Made by a program: the position numbers and the translations under genes. Positions 34,565-43,290 of a DNA stretch of 64,000 nt are shown here, one piece after another (positions within the stretch are counted from its first letter, which is position 1; every line of letters starts with the position of its first letter). Under the pieces are notes generated by a model. That model searched no databases. It was not told the origin of the DNA and was given only the letters and a program-made list of their open reading frames with translations. The stretch is from an uncultured Alphaproteobacteria bacterium (GTDB taxonomy: Bacteria > Pseudomonadota > Alphaproteobacteria > Rs-D84). The stretch is taken from assembly GCA_934255455.1 (NCBI GenBank), contig CAKQNS010000002.1, forward strand, positions 1 to 64,000. Reading direction: 5' to 3'.

Positions 34565-35029
34565 TTATTCGCCGTATATTATTTCAACGGTATTGTTGTT
34601 TGCGCCATTTTTACAATTTCCCGTGGCCCCACTGTTTTTACCATTGGAATTTGTATATCCAATCGAATCAGACCAGGCCTTGGTAGCAAAATATTCACAA
34701 TCAGATTGCGCCAGCCCAGAAATAGTCACAACAAATTGGCGCGAATTAGATGGATCAACCGCCAACGCGTATGTCCCACCATACGGGTTTTGATTTGTCA
34801 TACCAATTACATTAAATATGGTGCTGTTGTTTATATGTGAATAATCGTCATATTCGCCCAGCAGTGTGCGAACCTGGGTCACCATTTGAATGACCTCGTC
34901 ATTGACAGCATTGCGCTTTTGCGTGCGCATGGCGGTTGAAATCATTCCAATCGCCCCAACAGTTATCACTCCCATGATGGCCAAAACACCCAACATTTCA
35001 ATCATGGAACGCCCTGATTCTTGTCTCAT
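34565..35029 (-). CDS. Type IV pilin / pseudopilin
   Basis: 154 aa. A short leader RQESG, then RSMIEMLGVLAIMGVITVGA: Gly before the cleavage site, Glu at +5 and a hydrophobic helix, as cleaved by prepilin peptidase. The C-terminal part contains two Cys (SDCEYF, GNCKN) that may form the D-loop disulfide. GGGAGA precedes the ATG. Possibly the fibre subunit for the secretin at 48 kb; other subunit genes may lie elsewhere. Confidence 0.9.
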   Translation of the reverse strand: MRQESGRSMIEMLGVLAIMGVITVGAIGMISTAMRTQKRNAVNDEVIQMVTQVRTLLGEYDDYSHINNSTIFNVIGMTNQNPYGGTYALAVDPSNSRQFVVTISGLAQSDCEYFATKAWSDSIGYTNSNGKNSGATGNCKNGANNNTVEIIYGE

Positions 35030-35043
35030 AATATATCTCCCAT

Positions 35044-35071
35044 TTGCTATTTGTTTTTTTTATTCTATCAT
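35044..35071 (+). promoter_or_regulatory. Promoter of uvrC giving a nearly leaderless mRNA
   Basis: TTGCTA (35044-35049), 16 bp, TATCAT (35066-35071). The expected start of RNA is within a few bases of the ATG at 35079, and no Shine-Dalgarno is present. Confidence 0.45.
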
Positions 35072-35078
35072 ATTTGAT

Positions 35079-36500
35079 ATGGATGTTCAATTTTCTGATT
35101 TAATCGCAAACAGCCCAAATGCCCCCGGGGTCTATAAAATGTACGACGCCGATGGCGCATTATTGTATGTGGGCAAGGCAAAAAACCTGTCAAACCGGCT
35201 GAAACAATATGTGGACACATCCAAATTGGAATTGCATAAACAGGTTATGCGCAGTCTGGTCGCGCGCGTTGATTGGGAAACCGTTCCCACCGAATCGGAC
35301 GCGTTATTGCGCGAACAGGAATTGATTAAAACCCTGCGTCCCAAATATAATATTATGTTGACCGATGGGAAAATGTACCCAATGTTGGCATTGACCAATT
35401 CGGAATATCCGCGCCTGTTAAAATTTCGCGGTAAAATTTCCCAGCGGCGCGATGTATATGGCCCATATCCGTCGGTTGGCGCATTGAACGAAACTATTAA
35501 AACAATTCAAAAAGTATGCCAGATTCGCACATGCAACGATACATTTATGCGCAATCGCGCGCGCCCATGCTTATTACACCAAATTGGCCGATGCAGCGCA
35601 CCATGTGTATTACCCCAAACAGATTACGACGCACGCGTCGGCTTGGCGCGCCGAATCTTGACTGGGGACAGCGAACCAATCATTGCTGAATTAACACAAC
35701 AAATGCAAAAATTTTCATCGGAAATGGATTTTGAATCGGCGGCGGCGGTGCGCGATAAAATCGCCGAATTAACGCATACATCAAATCGCGGTATGCGGCG
35801 TGAACGTGCACATAGCGCGAATTTTGATTGGGAAAATTCTGTCAATGATTTGGAACAATTTTCCGGTGTAAAAATACAGATAGTTGGTGTATTTGACAAT
35901 TCACATTTGTTTGGCCGCAGTCCCGTTGGTGCGATGATAACATTTGGTCACAATGGTTTCATAAAAAATGGATACCGCCATTTCAAATTACGCAATGCAG
36001 CCGCCGCCGGAAACGATATTGCAATGATGGCCGAATTTGTAACCCGCGCGACCGAAAAAAATAAACTGGATATGATTATTGTTGATGGCGGTATGGCGCA
36101 ATGGCGCATTGCACACCGCGTTGCACCCAACATTCCGATTTTGGGTGTCACCAAGGGCGAGGTTCGCAACGGCGACGAACACTTTATTATGCCTGATGGC
36201 ACCATCAACCGCGATGTCCCCAAGGATTCACGATTGTTTTTATTGTTGCGTGCCGTCCGGGACGAGGCACATCGTTTCGTCATAACATATCACCGCACCG
36301 TTCGCGCAAAGACAATGACATCATCGGTACTGGATGATATTGAAGATATCGGTCCAAAACGCAAACACGCCCTGCTGACACATTTCGGTGCAGTTCGTGA
36401 AATTGCCGATGCCGATATGGCCGCATTGTTGCGCGTTCCGGGGCTGGGGCGCAGTGCCGCCGAAAAAATTTATGCCTATTTCCATTCTGGGGTGGTATAA
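35079..36500 (+). CDS. uvrC: Excinuclease ABC subunit C, short form
   Basis: 473 aa against about 600 in the usual protein. GIY-YIG domain (APGVYKMYDADGALLYVGKA), Cys-rich block (CQIRTCNDTFMRNRARPC), UVR motif (SSEMDFESAAAVRDKIAEL), RNase H-like nuclease (VGVFDNSHLFG ... DMIIVDGGMAQW) and a C-terminal helix-hairpin-helix. About 130 residues between the UVR motif and the RNase H domain are missing. Both nuclease domains look intact, so it should still make the 3' and 5' incisions in nucleotide excision repair (inference). Confidence 0.93.
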   Translation: MDVQFSDLIANSPNAPGVYKMYDADGALLYVGKAKNLSNRLKQYVDTSKLELHKQVMRSLVARVDWETVPTESDALLREQELIKTLRPKYNIMLTDGKMYPMLALTNSEYPRLLKFRGKISQRRDVYGPYPSVGALNETIKTIQKVCQIRTCNDTFMRNRARPCLLHQIGRCSAPCVLPQTDYDARVGLARRILTGDSEPIIAELTQQMQKFSSEMDFESAAAVRDKIAELTHTSNRGMRRERAHSANFDWENSVNDLEQFSGVKIQIVGVFDNSHLFGRSPVGAMITFGHNGFIKNGYRHFKLRNAAAAGNDIAMMAEFVTRATEKNKLDMIIVDGGMAQWRIAHRVAPNIPILGVTKGEVRNGDEHFIMPDGTINRDVPKDSRLFLLLRAVRDEAHRFVITYHRTVRAKTMTSSVLDDIEDIGPKRKHALLTHFGAVREIADADMAALLRVPGLGRSAAEKIYAYFHSGVV

Positions 36501-36527
36501 TGTGCATACAAGCAAAGGAGAAATAAT

Positions 36528-37127
36528 ATGAAATTTTTTGTAAACTTTTTATCCGCGTTCCGTATCGCATCGGCGTTTGTTGTCGTGTTGACAATGTTGT
36601 ATGGATGGCCATGGGTCACATTTGTATTGTTTGCATTGGCGGCGGCATCTGATTGGTTTGATGGATATTTGGCGCGTAAATATAATGTATGCACAAAATT
36701 GGGCGGCGTAATGGACCACATTGGCGACAAATTGTTGGTATGCAACACATTGATTATGTTGGCCGTTATGATGCGCGTGTGGTTTGTAATCATCCCTGTA
36801 ATTTTGATGATTGCGCGCGAATTGTATATCAGCGGTCTGCGCGAATTTCTGGGCACCCAGAAAATTGAAATGCCGGTTCCCAAGGCGCGTTTTTCAATGG
36901 GTAAAATCAAAACAACATTTCAAATGATTACCATCGTTGCGTTTCTGGGACTGTATGTTATCGGCGCATCCATCACCCCCGAAACAGACAGTCGTTTCAT
37001 TATGTTCTTGTTGAATGTATTGCCGGCTATTGGTTTATATGGTTTGTGGATTTCACTGTTTGCATCCCTGTTCAGTGCCGCACAATACACCCGCACATTT
37101 ATACAAAAATTAAAGCAAATTAAATAG
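36528..37127 (+). CDS. pgsA: Phosphatidylglycerophosphate synthase
   Basis: 199 aa, CDP-alcohol phosphotransferase. Joins CDP-diacylglycerol and glycerol-3-phosphate in the first step to phosphatidylglycerol. Motif DWFDGYLARKYNVCTKLGG then MDHIGDKLL holds the conserved DGxxAR...G...D...D. Several membrane segments. AAAGGAGAAATAAT precedes the ATG; it follows uvrC by 27 bp and ends at a strong terminator. Confidence 0.94.
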   Translation: MKFFVNFLSAFRIASAFVVVLTMLYGWPWVTFVLFALAAASDWFDGYLARKYNVCTKLGGVMDHIGDKLLVCNTLIMLAVMMRVWFVIIPVILMIARELYISGLREFLGTQKIEMPVPKARFSMGKIKTTFQMITIVAFLGLYVIGASITPETDSRFIMFLLNVLPAIGLYGLWISLFASLFSAAQYTRTFIQKLKQIK

Positions 37128-37160
37128 TAAAATACCGGCAAAATTTGCCGGTATTTTTTT
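37128..37160 (+). terminator. Terminator of uvrC-pgsA
   Basis: AATACCGGCAAA/TTTGCCGGTATT then TTTTT. Confidence 0.9.
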
Positions 37161-37164
37161 ACTG

Positions 37165-37206
37165 CAAAAAAACGCACTATGTGCACTGTTTCCTGCACAT
37201 AGCGCG
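37165..37206 (-). terminator. Terminator of dnaJ with CGCTATGTGCA repeat
   Basis: TATGTGCA (37178-37185) and TGCACATA (37194-37201), flanked by CGC/GCG, with a T-run on the minus strand. The TGCACATAGCGCG motif recurs near 54.3 and 63.1 kb. Confidence 0.7.
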
Positions 37207-37210
37207 ATTT

Positions 37211-38344
37211 TTAAAACCATCCTTTTTTTGCGCTTTTTGTTTCGGCAAATTCGGTCAAAATCTTTTTCTGTTTTTCGGTCAATTTTGTTGGAATTGAAAT
37301 TGCAACATCAATATACAAATCGCCAAAACTGCCCGTGCGACGCGTCGGCATACCGTGCCCACGAACGCGCAACTTTTCACCAACCTGGGTACCGGACGGA
37401 ACCTTGACCGACAATTTTTTATCATCAATGGTGTCTACCTCAATTTCGCCACCCAACGCCAATGTCGTAAATGGAATTTCCGTACGCGACACCAAATCAT
37501 CGCCAACGCGTTTGAAACGCGCATCGGGTGCAATATGAATATCCAAATAGAAATCGCCCGGCGTGCCACCATTCGGTGCCGCCTCGCCCTGGCCCGCCAG
37601 ACGCAGACGCGCGCCATCTTCGATGCCGGCCGGAATTTTCACATCCAGCGTCCGCGATTTATGCACCGTGCCCGTGCCATCACAAGCCGTGCACTTTTTA
37701 TCAATTTTATGTCCCAGGCCACCACAATCGGGACACGGCGTTTCCATTGCGAAAAATCCCTGGCGTGTGTGGACATAACCCGACCCACCACATGTTTTGC
37801 ATACGGGCGCTGGTTTTCCATCGGCGGTGCCATTGCCACCACATTTTTCACATGTAACATTACTGGAAAATTTAACAGTATGTGTTGTGCCAAAATATGC
37901 ATCACGCAAGGAAATTGTCACATCATCTAACAAATCGCGACCACGATTTTGTTGTGCGCCACGCGCCGCACCGCCACCAAAATCACCAAATCCGAAACCA
38001 CGCATTGCCTCGCGCAAGATGTCGTCCATACCGGCGCCGCCCCCCATATCAAAATGGAATGCGCCATTACCAAACGGATTGCCGCCACCAAACCCCGCAC
38101 CCGCTGATGCACCGTTGCCGCCGGCAAACGCCGCATCGCCAAAACGGTCATACGCCGCACGTTTTTGTGGATCTTTCAGAATATCAAACGCGTTGTTGAC
38201 CTCTTTGAATTTTTCTTCGGCAGATTTATCGCCCGGATTTTTATCCGGATGATATTGCATCACCAATTTATGGTATGCCTTTTTAATATCGGTGTCCGAC
38301 GCATCACGCGCGACCCCCAAAACTTCGTACGGATTTTTGTTCAT
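37211..38344 (-). CDS. dnaJ: Chaperone DnaJ (Hsp40)
   Basis: 377 aa. J domain with YHPDKNPGDKS (HPD stimulates DnaK), Gly/Phe-rich linker, four zinc-binding CxxCxGxG repeats (CEKCGGNG, CKTCGGSG, CPDCGGLG, CTACDGTG) and a C-terminal substrate domain. The start MNKNPYEVLGVARDAS is at 38344. No dnaK or grpE nearby. It is divergent from parE. Confidence 0.97.
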   Translation of the reverse strand: MNKNPYEVLGVARDASDTDIKKAYHKLVMQYHPDKNPGDKSAEEKFKEVNNAFDILKDPQKRAAYDRFGDAAFAGGNGASAGAGFGGGNPFGNGAFHFDMGGGAGMDDILREAMRGFGFGDFGGGAARGAQQNRGRDLLDDVTISLRDAYFGTTHTVKFSSNVTCEKCGGNGTADGKPAPVCKTCGGSGYVHTRQGFFAMETPCPDCGGLGHKIDKKCTACDGTGTVHKSRTLDVKIPAGIEDGARLRLAGQGEAAPNGGTPGDFYLDIHIAPDARFKRVGDDLVSRTEIPFTTLALGGEIEVDTIDDKKLSVKVPSGTQVGEKLRVRGHGMPTRRTGSFGDLYIDVAISIPTKLTEKQKKILTEFAETKSAKKGWF

Positions 38345-38422
38345 AATTTCAGGCCTGTTATTTCTTGATGTTGAATATATAGACCGATTAGATAAAAAAT
38401 CAAGCCCCGAAAACTGTTTCAC

Positions 38423-38451
38423 TTGCGAAAAATGAAATTTTGCGCTAATAA
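38423..38451 (+). promoter_or_regulatory. Promoter of parE giving a nearly leaderless mRNA
   Basis: TTGCGA (38423-38428), 17 bp, TAATAA (38446-38451). Transcription would begin about 3 bases before the ATG at 38461; no ribosome site is visible. Confidence 0.45.
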
Positions 38452-38460
38452 TATGATGCT

Positions 38461-40440
38461 ATGACAGAAAATAATACACACACATACGACGCATCAGATA
38501 TTCAGGTACTGGAAGGTTTAGAGCCCGTTCGTCTGCGCCCCGGCATGTATATTGGCGGCACCGACGAAAAGGCATGGCATCACCTGCCGATTGAAATTAT
38601 GGACAACTCGATTGACGAGGCGGTGGCCGGTTTTGCCAAGAAAATCACCGTAAACCTGATTGATGCCAAAACAATTGAAATTACCGACGATGGTCGCGGT
38701 ATTCCGGTTGATGAACACCCAAAATACCCGGGCAAATCCGCGTTAGAGGTTATTTTAACCACACTGCATTCGGGCGGTAAATTTAACAACAATGTTTATA
38801 AAACCAGTGGTGGTCTGCACGGCGTGGGCAGTGCGGTCGTAAACGCGTTGTCGCAAGAGATGATTGTGACAATTTCCCGCGATGGATATGAATGGCACCA
38901 AACTTTTTCACGCGGGAAACCTACAACCGCAATGACCCGCGGTGATGCAACACGGGCGCACGGAACAAAAATCCGCTTTACCATTGATGACGAAATATTC
39001 GGCGCAAATGCGGTGTTCAAACCGGTCAAGATTTACCGTATGGCGCGTGCGAAATCTTTCCTGTCGCGCGGGGTCAAAATTGATTGGCATTGTAATCCAG
39101 AATTATTGACCGAGGATATGAACATCCCCGCCGATACGACATTCTATTACCCGGGTGGTGTGGCCGATTTCTTGGACGAAAAAACCCGTGACAAACCACG
39201 CATTTTGCCAAAAATTTTCAGTGGCAGTGTTGATTTCCCGGACGATTCCGGTCGCGTGGAATGGGCGTTGACGGTGTTGACCGATGAAAACGGAGCGGCG
39301 TCTGACGATGGATTTTTTGCATCATATTGCAATACAATTGCAACAATTGATGGCGGCACACACGAAACCGGATTCAAGGCCGCAATTACCAAGGGGATAA
39401 AGGCATACGGCGAAAAAGTAAACAACAAATCCGCCACCACAATCATTGGTGATGATGTATTTGATTCGGTCGCCGCAATTGTATCTGTGTTCTACAAAAC
39501 ACCGCAATTTTTGGGCCAGACCAAGGAAAAATTATCTAACCCTGAAATTGCACGATACACTGAAAATGCCCTGCGCGACCCATGGGAAATATTCTTGGCA
39601 TCCGACCCCAAAACGGCAAACGCGTTGTTGGATTTTGTGGTAAACCTGGCAAATGCCCGTATCAAAACCAAACAGGTCAAGGATATTGCCCGCAAAACCC
39701 CGACCAAGCGCGCCCGTATGCCGGCGAAATTGGCCGATTGTTCAAAACACGGAATCGAAGGCACCGAATTATTTATTGTCGAGGGCGAATCTGCGGGCGG
39801 CACTGCAAAACAGGCGCGCGACCGTGCGACCCAGGCAATTATGCCCCTGCGTGGCAAGGTATTAAATGTTATCTCTAATTCCGACGAACGATTCGGTGCG
39901 AACAAGGAATTAAACGAACTGATTGACATTATCGGTGCCGGCACGGCCAAGGATTGGGATGAATCCAAACTGCGCTATGAAAAAATTATCGTTATGACCG
40001 ATGCCGATGTCGATGGCAGCCATATTGCATCACTGTTGATGGCGTTTTTCTATCAGCACATGCCACAATTGATTTATGGTGGCCACCTGTACCTGTCGTG
40101 CCCACCACTGTATAAATTCACATGCGGCACAGAATCATTTTATGTTGACAGTGACGAAGAATTGGACGCATTGCAAAACGGCAAATATAAAAATAAAAAG
40201 GTGGAAATTTCCCGATTCAAGGGTTTGGGCGAAATGATGCCCAACCAGTTAAAGGAAACAACCATGTCGCCAAAAACGCGTCGGTTGATTCGCGTCGACC
40301 TGCCCCCGCGGACGGACGATGGCGCCGAAGACACGGAAAAAACCCGCACAATTGTTTCCGAACTGATGGGGAAAAAGCCCGAATTTCGTTTCCGCTTTAT
40401 CACTGAACACGCACAATTTGTCAAAGATTTGTTTGTCTGA
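38461..40440 (+). CDS. parE: DNA topoisomerase IV subunit B
   Basis: 659 aa. GHKL ATPase domain (GLEPVRLRPGMYIGGTD, DDGRGIP, GGLHGVGSAVVNALS), transducer, then TOPRIM with LFIVEGESAGGTAKQ and MTDADVDGSHI. It lacks the long insertion typical of some GyrB and ends TEHAQFVKDLFV, like alphaproteobacterial ParE. Decatenates replicated chromosomes with ParC, which is not in the window. A DUF3781 gene overlaps its 3' end. Confidence 0.92.
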   Translation: MTENNTHTYDASDIQVLEGLEPVRLRPGMYIGGTDEKAWHHLPIEIMDNSIDEAVAGFAKKITVNLIDAKTIEITDDGRGIPVDEHPKYPGKSALEVILTTLHSGGKFNNNVYKTSGGLHGVGSAVVNALSQEMIVTISRDGYEWHQTFSRGKPTTAMTRGDATRAHGTKIRFTIDDEIFGANAVFKPVKIYRMARAKSFLSRGVKIDWHCNPELLTEDMNIPADTTFYYPGGVADFLDEKTRDKPRILPKIFSGSVDFPDDSGRVEWALTVLTDENGAASDDGFFASYCNTIATIDGGTHETGFKAAITKGIKAYGEKVNNKSATTIIGDDVFDSVAAIVSVFYKTPQFLGQTKEKLSNPEIARYTENALRDPWEIFLASDPKTANALLDFVVNLANARIKTKQVKDIARKTPTKRARMPAKLADCSKHGIEGTELFIVEGESAGGTAKQARDRATQAIMPLRGKVLNVISNSDERFGANKELNELIDIIGAGTAKDWDESKLRYEKIIVMTDADVDGSHIASLLMAFFYQHMPQLIYGGHLYLSCPPLYKFTCGTESFYVDSDEELDALQNGKYKNKKVEISRFKGLGEMMPNQLKETTMSPKTRRLIRVDLPPRTDDGAEDTEKTRTIVSELMGKKPEFRFRFITEHAQFVKDLFV

Positions 40441-40666
40441 TGCGCCGCTGCATACCACTGAAATGGGTGCGGCGCGCATTAGGGGAAACCTGGGGCTGGC
40501 GGCGGATGCCGATGTTGTGCGATTTTGCCGCGATGCGATTTATGGCGCCGAAATTATCCACCACGGAAAAAATTACTATGCCACACACCGCGATTTGGTG
40601 ATTACAATAAACGCAACATCATTCACGATAATAACCGCACACAAAATCAAGCAGCCACACCAGTGA
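40433..40666 (+). CDS. DUF3781 family protein
   Basis: 77 aa. LHTTEMGAARIRGNLGL, DVVRFCRDAI, HHGKNYYATHRDLVITINAT and SFTIITAHK match my memory of DUF3781, small proteins of unknown function. The start is a TTG overlapping the parE stop by 8 bp (another TTG at 40418 is possible); there is no clear ribosome site, so it may rely on parE translation. Confidence 0.75.
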   Translation: MSDAPLHTTEMGAARIRGNLGLAADADVVRFCRDAIYGAEIIHHGKNYYATHRDLVITINATSFTIITAHKIKQPHQ

Positions 40667-40694
40667 TTGACAATTTGATTTTTTGTATTATATT
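40667..40694 (+). promoter_or_regulatory. Promoter of the paralogue pair
   Basis: Perfect TTGACA (40667-40672), 16 bp, TATATT (40689-40694); ATG 31 bp further. Confidence 0.55.
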
Positions 40695-40724
40695 ACACAA
40701 GCAATAAACAAGGAAAATATTAAA

Positions 40725-41240
40725 ATGACAAATTTAAGTAAAGTGGCACAGATACACAAAAGCCATAAAAAGAAGAATACTTATATAGTACACCTGGACG
40801 GCGAATTTAATATGCCAGCATTCTGGGAAGAATTCAGCAAATCGCCATTGACCATTTTGGCCAAAAACGGCGAAACGGTTCAAGAAGTCGGCCGCTGTAT
40901 GCGTTGCACCAAATTCCCAAACCCTGGCGCAATTCAAATGCATCGCGAATATCGCTATTTGGCCAAGGTAGATAAAAAATTGGCGTCAACCGTTGTTGAA
41001 TATTTGGACAAGGACACCGGCGCACCGGTAGCATTATTGTACCCAACAGACCTGTATGTGTATGAAGAATATCGTGACAACGATTTCTTGGCACATTTGA
41101 ATCATGCGTCACGTCAAGATTTTGCCCGCCAAATGGATTTGCGCACCAAAATGCTGGACAAGGCAATCACCATGGGCCAAGGATTACAAATAACGAGAAA
41201 AAAATGGCAAGCACAAAACACAAAAACACATACATTGTAA
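40725..41240 (+). CDS. Unknown protein, member 1 of an overlapping paralogue pair
   Basis: 171 aa, no signal peptide or membrane segment, not recognised. Shared with the next gene: KNTYIVHLDG, KFPNPGAIQMHREY, KLASTVVEYLDKD, PVALLYPTDLYVYEEY and HLNHASRQDFARQ. The last 37 bases overlap the next gene in another frame. AAGGAAAAT lies about 9 nt before the ATG. The conserved blocks suggest a folded soluble domain with conserved acidic and His residues (EYLDKD, HLNHA) that could be catalytic (speculative). Confidence 0.75.
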   Translation: MTNLSKVAQIHKSHKKKNTYIVHLDGEFNMPAFWEEFSKSPLTILAKNGETVQEVGRCMRCTKFPNPGAIQMHREYRYLAKVDKKLASTVVEYLDKDTGAPVALLYPTDLYVYEEYRDNDFLAHLNHASRQDFARQMDLRTKMLDKAITMGQGLQITRKKWQAQNTKTHTL

Positions 41241-41638
41241 AAATTGATGGCACAATGGCCGACTTGCAGGCCTTTGCCATGTGCGACCACGCTCCACTGC
41301 CAGTCGTCACATTTAATGGGGCGCCGGTTAAACAAAATGCCGGCGGGTGGATGAACTCGGTTCGTTTTCCAAACCCAGGGGCATCGTATATGTCATCGGA
41401 ATATAAAAATATCGTTCCCCACTTTGGCGAAAAATTGGCATCAACAATTGTTGAATACCTGGACAAAGATAACAAAACGCCAGTTGTATATTTATACCCA
41501 ACAATTATTTTGGTTTGTGATGGATATAGTGAAACATATCAAACGCACCTTAATCATGCAACGCGTCGCGATTTGGTTCGTCAAATCAAAAAACGCATGG
41601 AAGCATTAAATAGAATGGAACAACAAAAACAACTATAA
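41204..41638 (+). CDS. Unknown protein, member 2 of an overlapping paralogue pair
   Basis: 144 aa, a paralogue of member 1 with KNTYIVKIDG, RFPNPGASYMSSEY, KLASTIVEYLDKD, PVVYLYPTIILVCDGY and THLNHATRRDLVRQ. It lacks about 20 N-terminal residues of member 1 and ends in a basic, Gln-rich helix. The gene starts inside member 1 (37-nt overlap), so the two are translated from one message. Function unknown. Confidence 0.75.
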   Translation: MASTKHKNTYIVKIDGTMADLQAFAMCDHAPLPVVTFNGAPVKQNAGGWMNSVRFPNPGASYMSSEYKNIVPHFGEKLASTIVEYLDKDNKTPVVYLYPTIILVCDGYSETYQTHLNHATRRDLVRQIKKRMEALNRMEQQKQL

Positions 41639-41640
41639 CA

Positions 41641-41671
41641 AAAACACCGGCAATGCCGGTGCTTTTGTTTT
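41641..41671. terminator. Bidirectional terminator
   Basis: CACCGGCA-ATGCCGGTG with T/A runs, between convergent genes. Confidence 0.8.
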
Positions 41672-41684
41672 CCCACATCTTTGT

Positions 41685-43160
41685 TTATTGGATACCGACG
41701 CGGAACTCGTCACCCCAACCGGCGACGGCCTGGCCGCCAACGGTACATTGCAGGGCATCAAAACCTTTTTCAACTTGATTTTTCTTGACCACATGGCTGG
41801 TAACCAAACCACCGGTCGTTCCCAGTACAACCGCAGCAATGGAATCTGATGCCAAACGTGCGGTGTTGAAATTACCCTCGGCATCTTTCCACACGGTCAC
41901 CTTGAAATCATCTTGCATGCTGTCCAATTTGCTGATGATACCACTGATTTTATTGCGCGATGTTGTTTGCTGAACCGACAACTGCGCCGCCGCGGCGTTT
42001 TGCGCCTGTTGGTTTTGCGCTGAAATAAGCGCACGCAATTGCGCCATTAAACTGTTAAATTTAATCGAATCGCGATTGCTGTCATTTGTACAGAATTCTA
42101 AAATCGCATTGATTTTGTTTTGAATTTCGGCGTTTGTTGCATATTGTTCCAACCAGGCATACAACATATTCAAATCAGATTCCGCACAGGTATATGTGGA
42201 TTGGTTGTTATTATTTTGCACAACTGTGGCGCCAACACAACTGCGGCTTGATGCATTAAATGTTTTTGTCGCATCAACACATGTGCAATTCGTACCGTTC
42301 CATGTTGCAACCGACGATGGCATATAACAACATGCCTTGCCCTCGGCCGAGGAACGCGAATTCAAACATTTTTGCAACGCGCCACTTTGTACGACGCCCT
42401 TGGCCACACATTTTTTGTTGACTGCGTCCCACACATGTTTATCGCCACAATTGCATGCCGTGCCATTCCAATTTGTAGGCTCACCCCGGGCGGCGGCCGC
42501 CACACAATCGGACTGGGCCGCGGTCGCGCCACCATTTGATGTGTTATTACTTGCAATGCCCGCGACCGAACATTTGCCATTATTTACCACCATACCTTCA
42601 ATACACTTGGTCGCCTTGCATACAAATTTTGGTCCCTCGCGGCAAACACCTTCAAATTCAACACCATTTTGATCGGTCATTTCAATACCGCTGCATTCGA
42701 TTTTGGTCAAAACACGTACGGCGCCATCCTTCATCAAATGTTGTCCAACCGGAACATCACCAAACGAATTTGTTTTGCAGACGCCGTCCTGCAATTCTTC
42801 CCACCGGTCATTTCCACCCTTGCCACCACGGAATAACAATTCCGTTTTACAGATGTACGATGCCTTGTGATTGATTATTTGTCCCTTGAATACATGTCCG
42901 ACCGGCATAGTCACAGATTGCCCCGTGGTATACCCACCAGAATTATATGCGTCACATTCGTATGCGTACCCACCACCAGAATTTTTATGTCCGGTCGTTT
43001 CATACCCATTTTTCGCCATATTATACTGTGTCGCATTTTCATACAAAAATTCGTCATCATCTGGTTTTTGTGAACCCTCGTAACTGATGATGGTTGCGCC
43101 GGCCGCAAATACCGACATTGGTGCCATTGCCAAAAACAAAACTGCTAGTATTTTTTTCAT
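41685..43160 (-). CDS. Large secreted Cys-rich protein, unknown
   Basis: 491 aa. Signal peptide MKKILAVLFLAMAPMSVFAA. The middle has two copies of WNGTxCxC (NWNGTACNCGDKHVWD and TWNGTNCTCVDATKTF) and many other Cys, suggesting EGF-like disulfide modules; the later part is helical and Gln-rich (ISAQNQQAQNAAAAQLSVQQ), ending with a hydrophobic Gly-rich stretch (IAAVVLGTTGGLVTSHVVKK). I do not know the family; possibly surface-attached or pilus-associated. Confidence 0.78.
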   Translation of the reverse strand: MKKILAVLFLAMAPMSVFAAGATIISYEGSQKPDDDEFLYENATQYNMAKNGYETTGHKNSGGGYAYECDAYNSGGYTTGQSVTMPVGHVFKGQIINHKASYICKTELLFRGGKGGNDRWEELQDGVCKTNSFGDVPVGQHLMKDGAVRVLTKIECSGIEMTDQNGVEFEGVCREGPKFVCKATKCIEGMVVNNGKCSVAGIASNNTSNGGATAAQSDCVAAAARGEPTNWNGTACNCGDKHVWDAVNKKCVAKGVVQSGALQKCLNSRSSAEGKACCYMPSSVATWNGTNCTCVDATKTFNASSRSCVGATVVQNNNNQSTYTCAESDLNMLYAWLEQYATNAEIQNKINAILEFCTNDSNRDSIKFNSLMAQLRALISAQNQQAQNAAAAQLSVQQTTSRNKISGIISKLDSMQDDFKVTVWKDAEGNFNTARLASDSIAAVVLGTTGGLVTSHVVKKNQVEKGFDALQCTVGGQAVAGWGDEFRVGIQ

Positions 43161-43254
43161 TCTCTTTCTCCGTAATCATGGGACGCGGTGCATTCCCATT
43201 CATATTCATCGTGTATATTTTATCATAAAACAGGCCCCAATCCAAGAGATAAAC

Positions 43255-43285
43255 TTAAAATTAAAACCGCGCCATTTGCGCGGTT
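43255..43285 (-). terminator. Terminator of dnaA
   Basis: CCGCGC/GCGCGG (43267-43272 with 43278-43283) then TTTTAATTTT on the minus strand, a few bases past the dnaA stop. Confidence 0.8.
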
Positions 43286-43290
43286 GTGCA

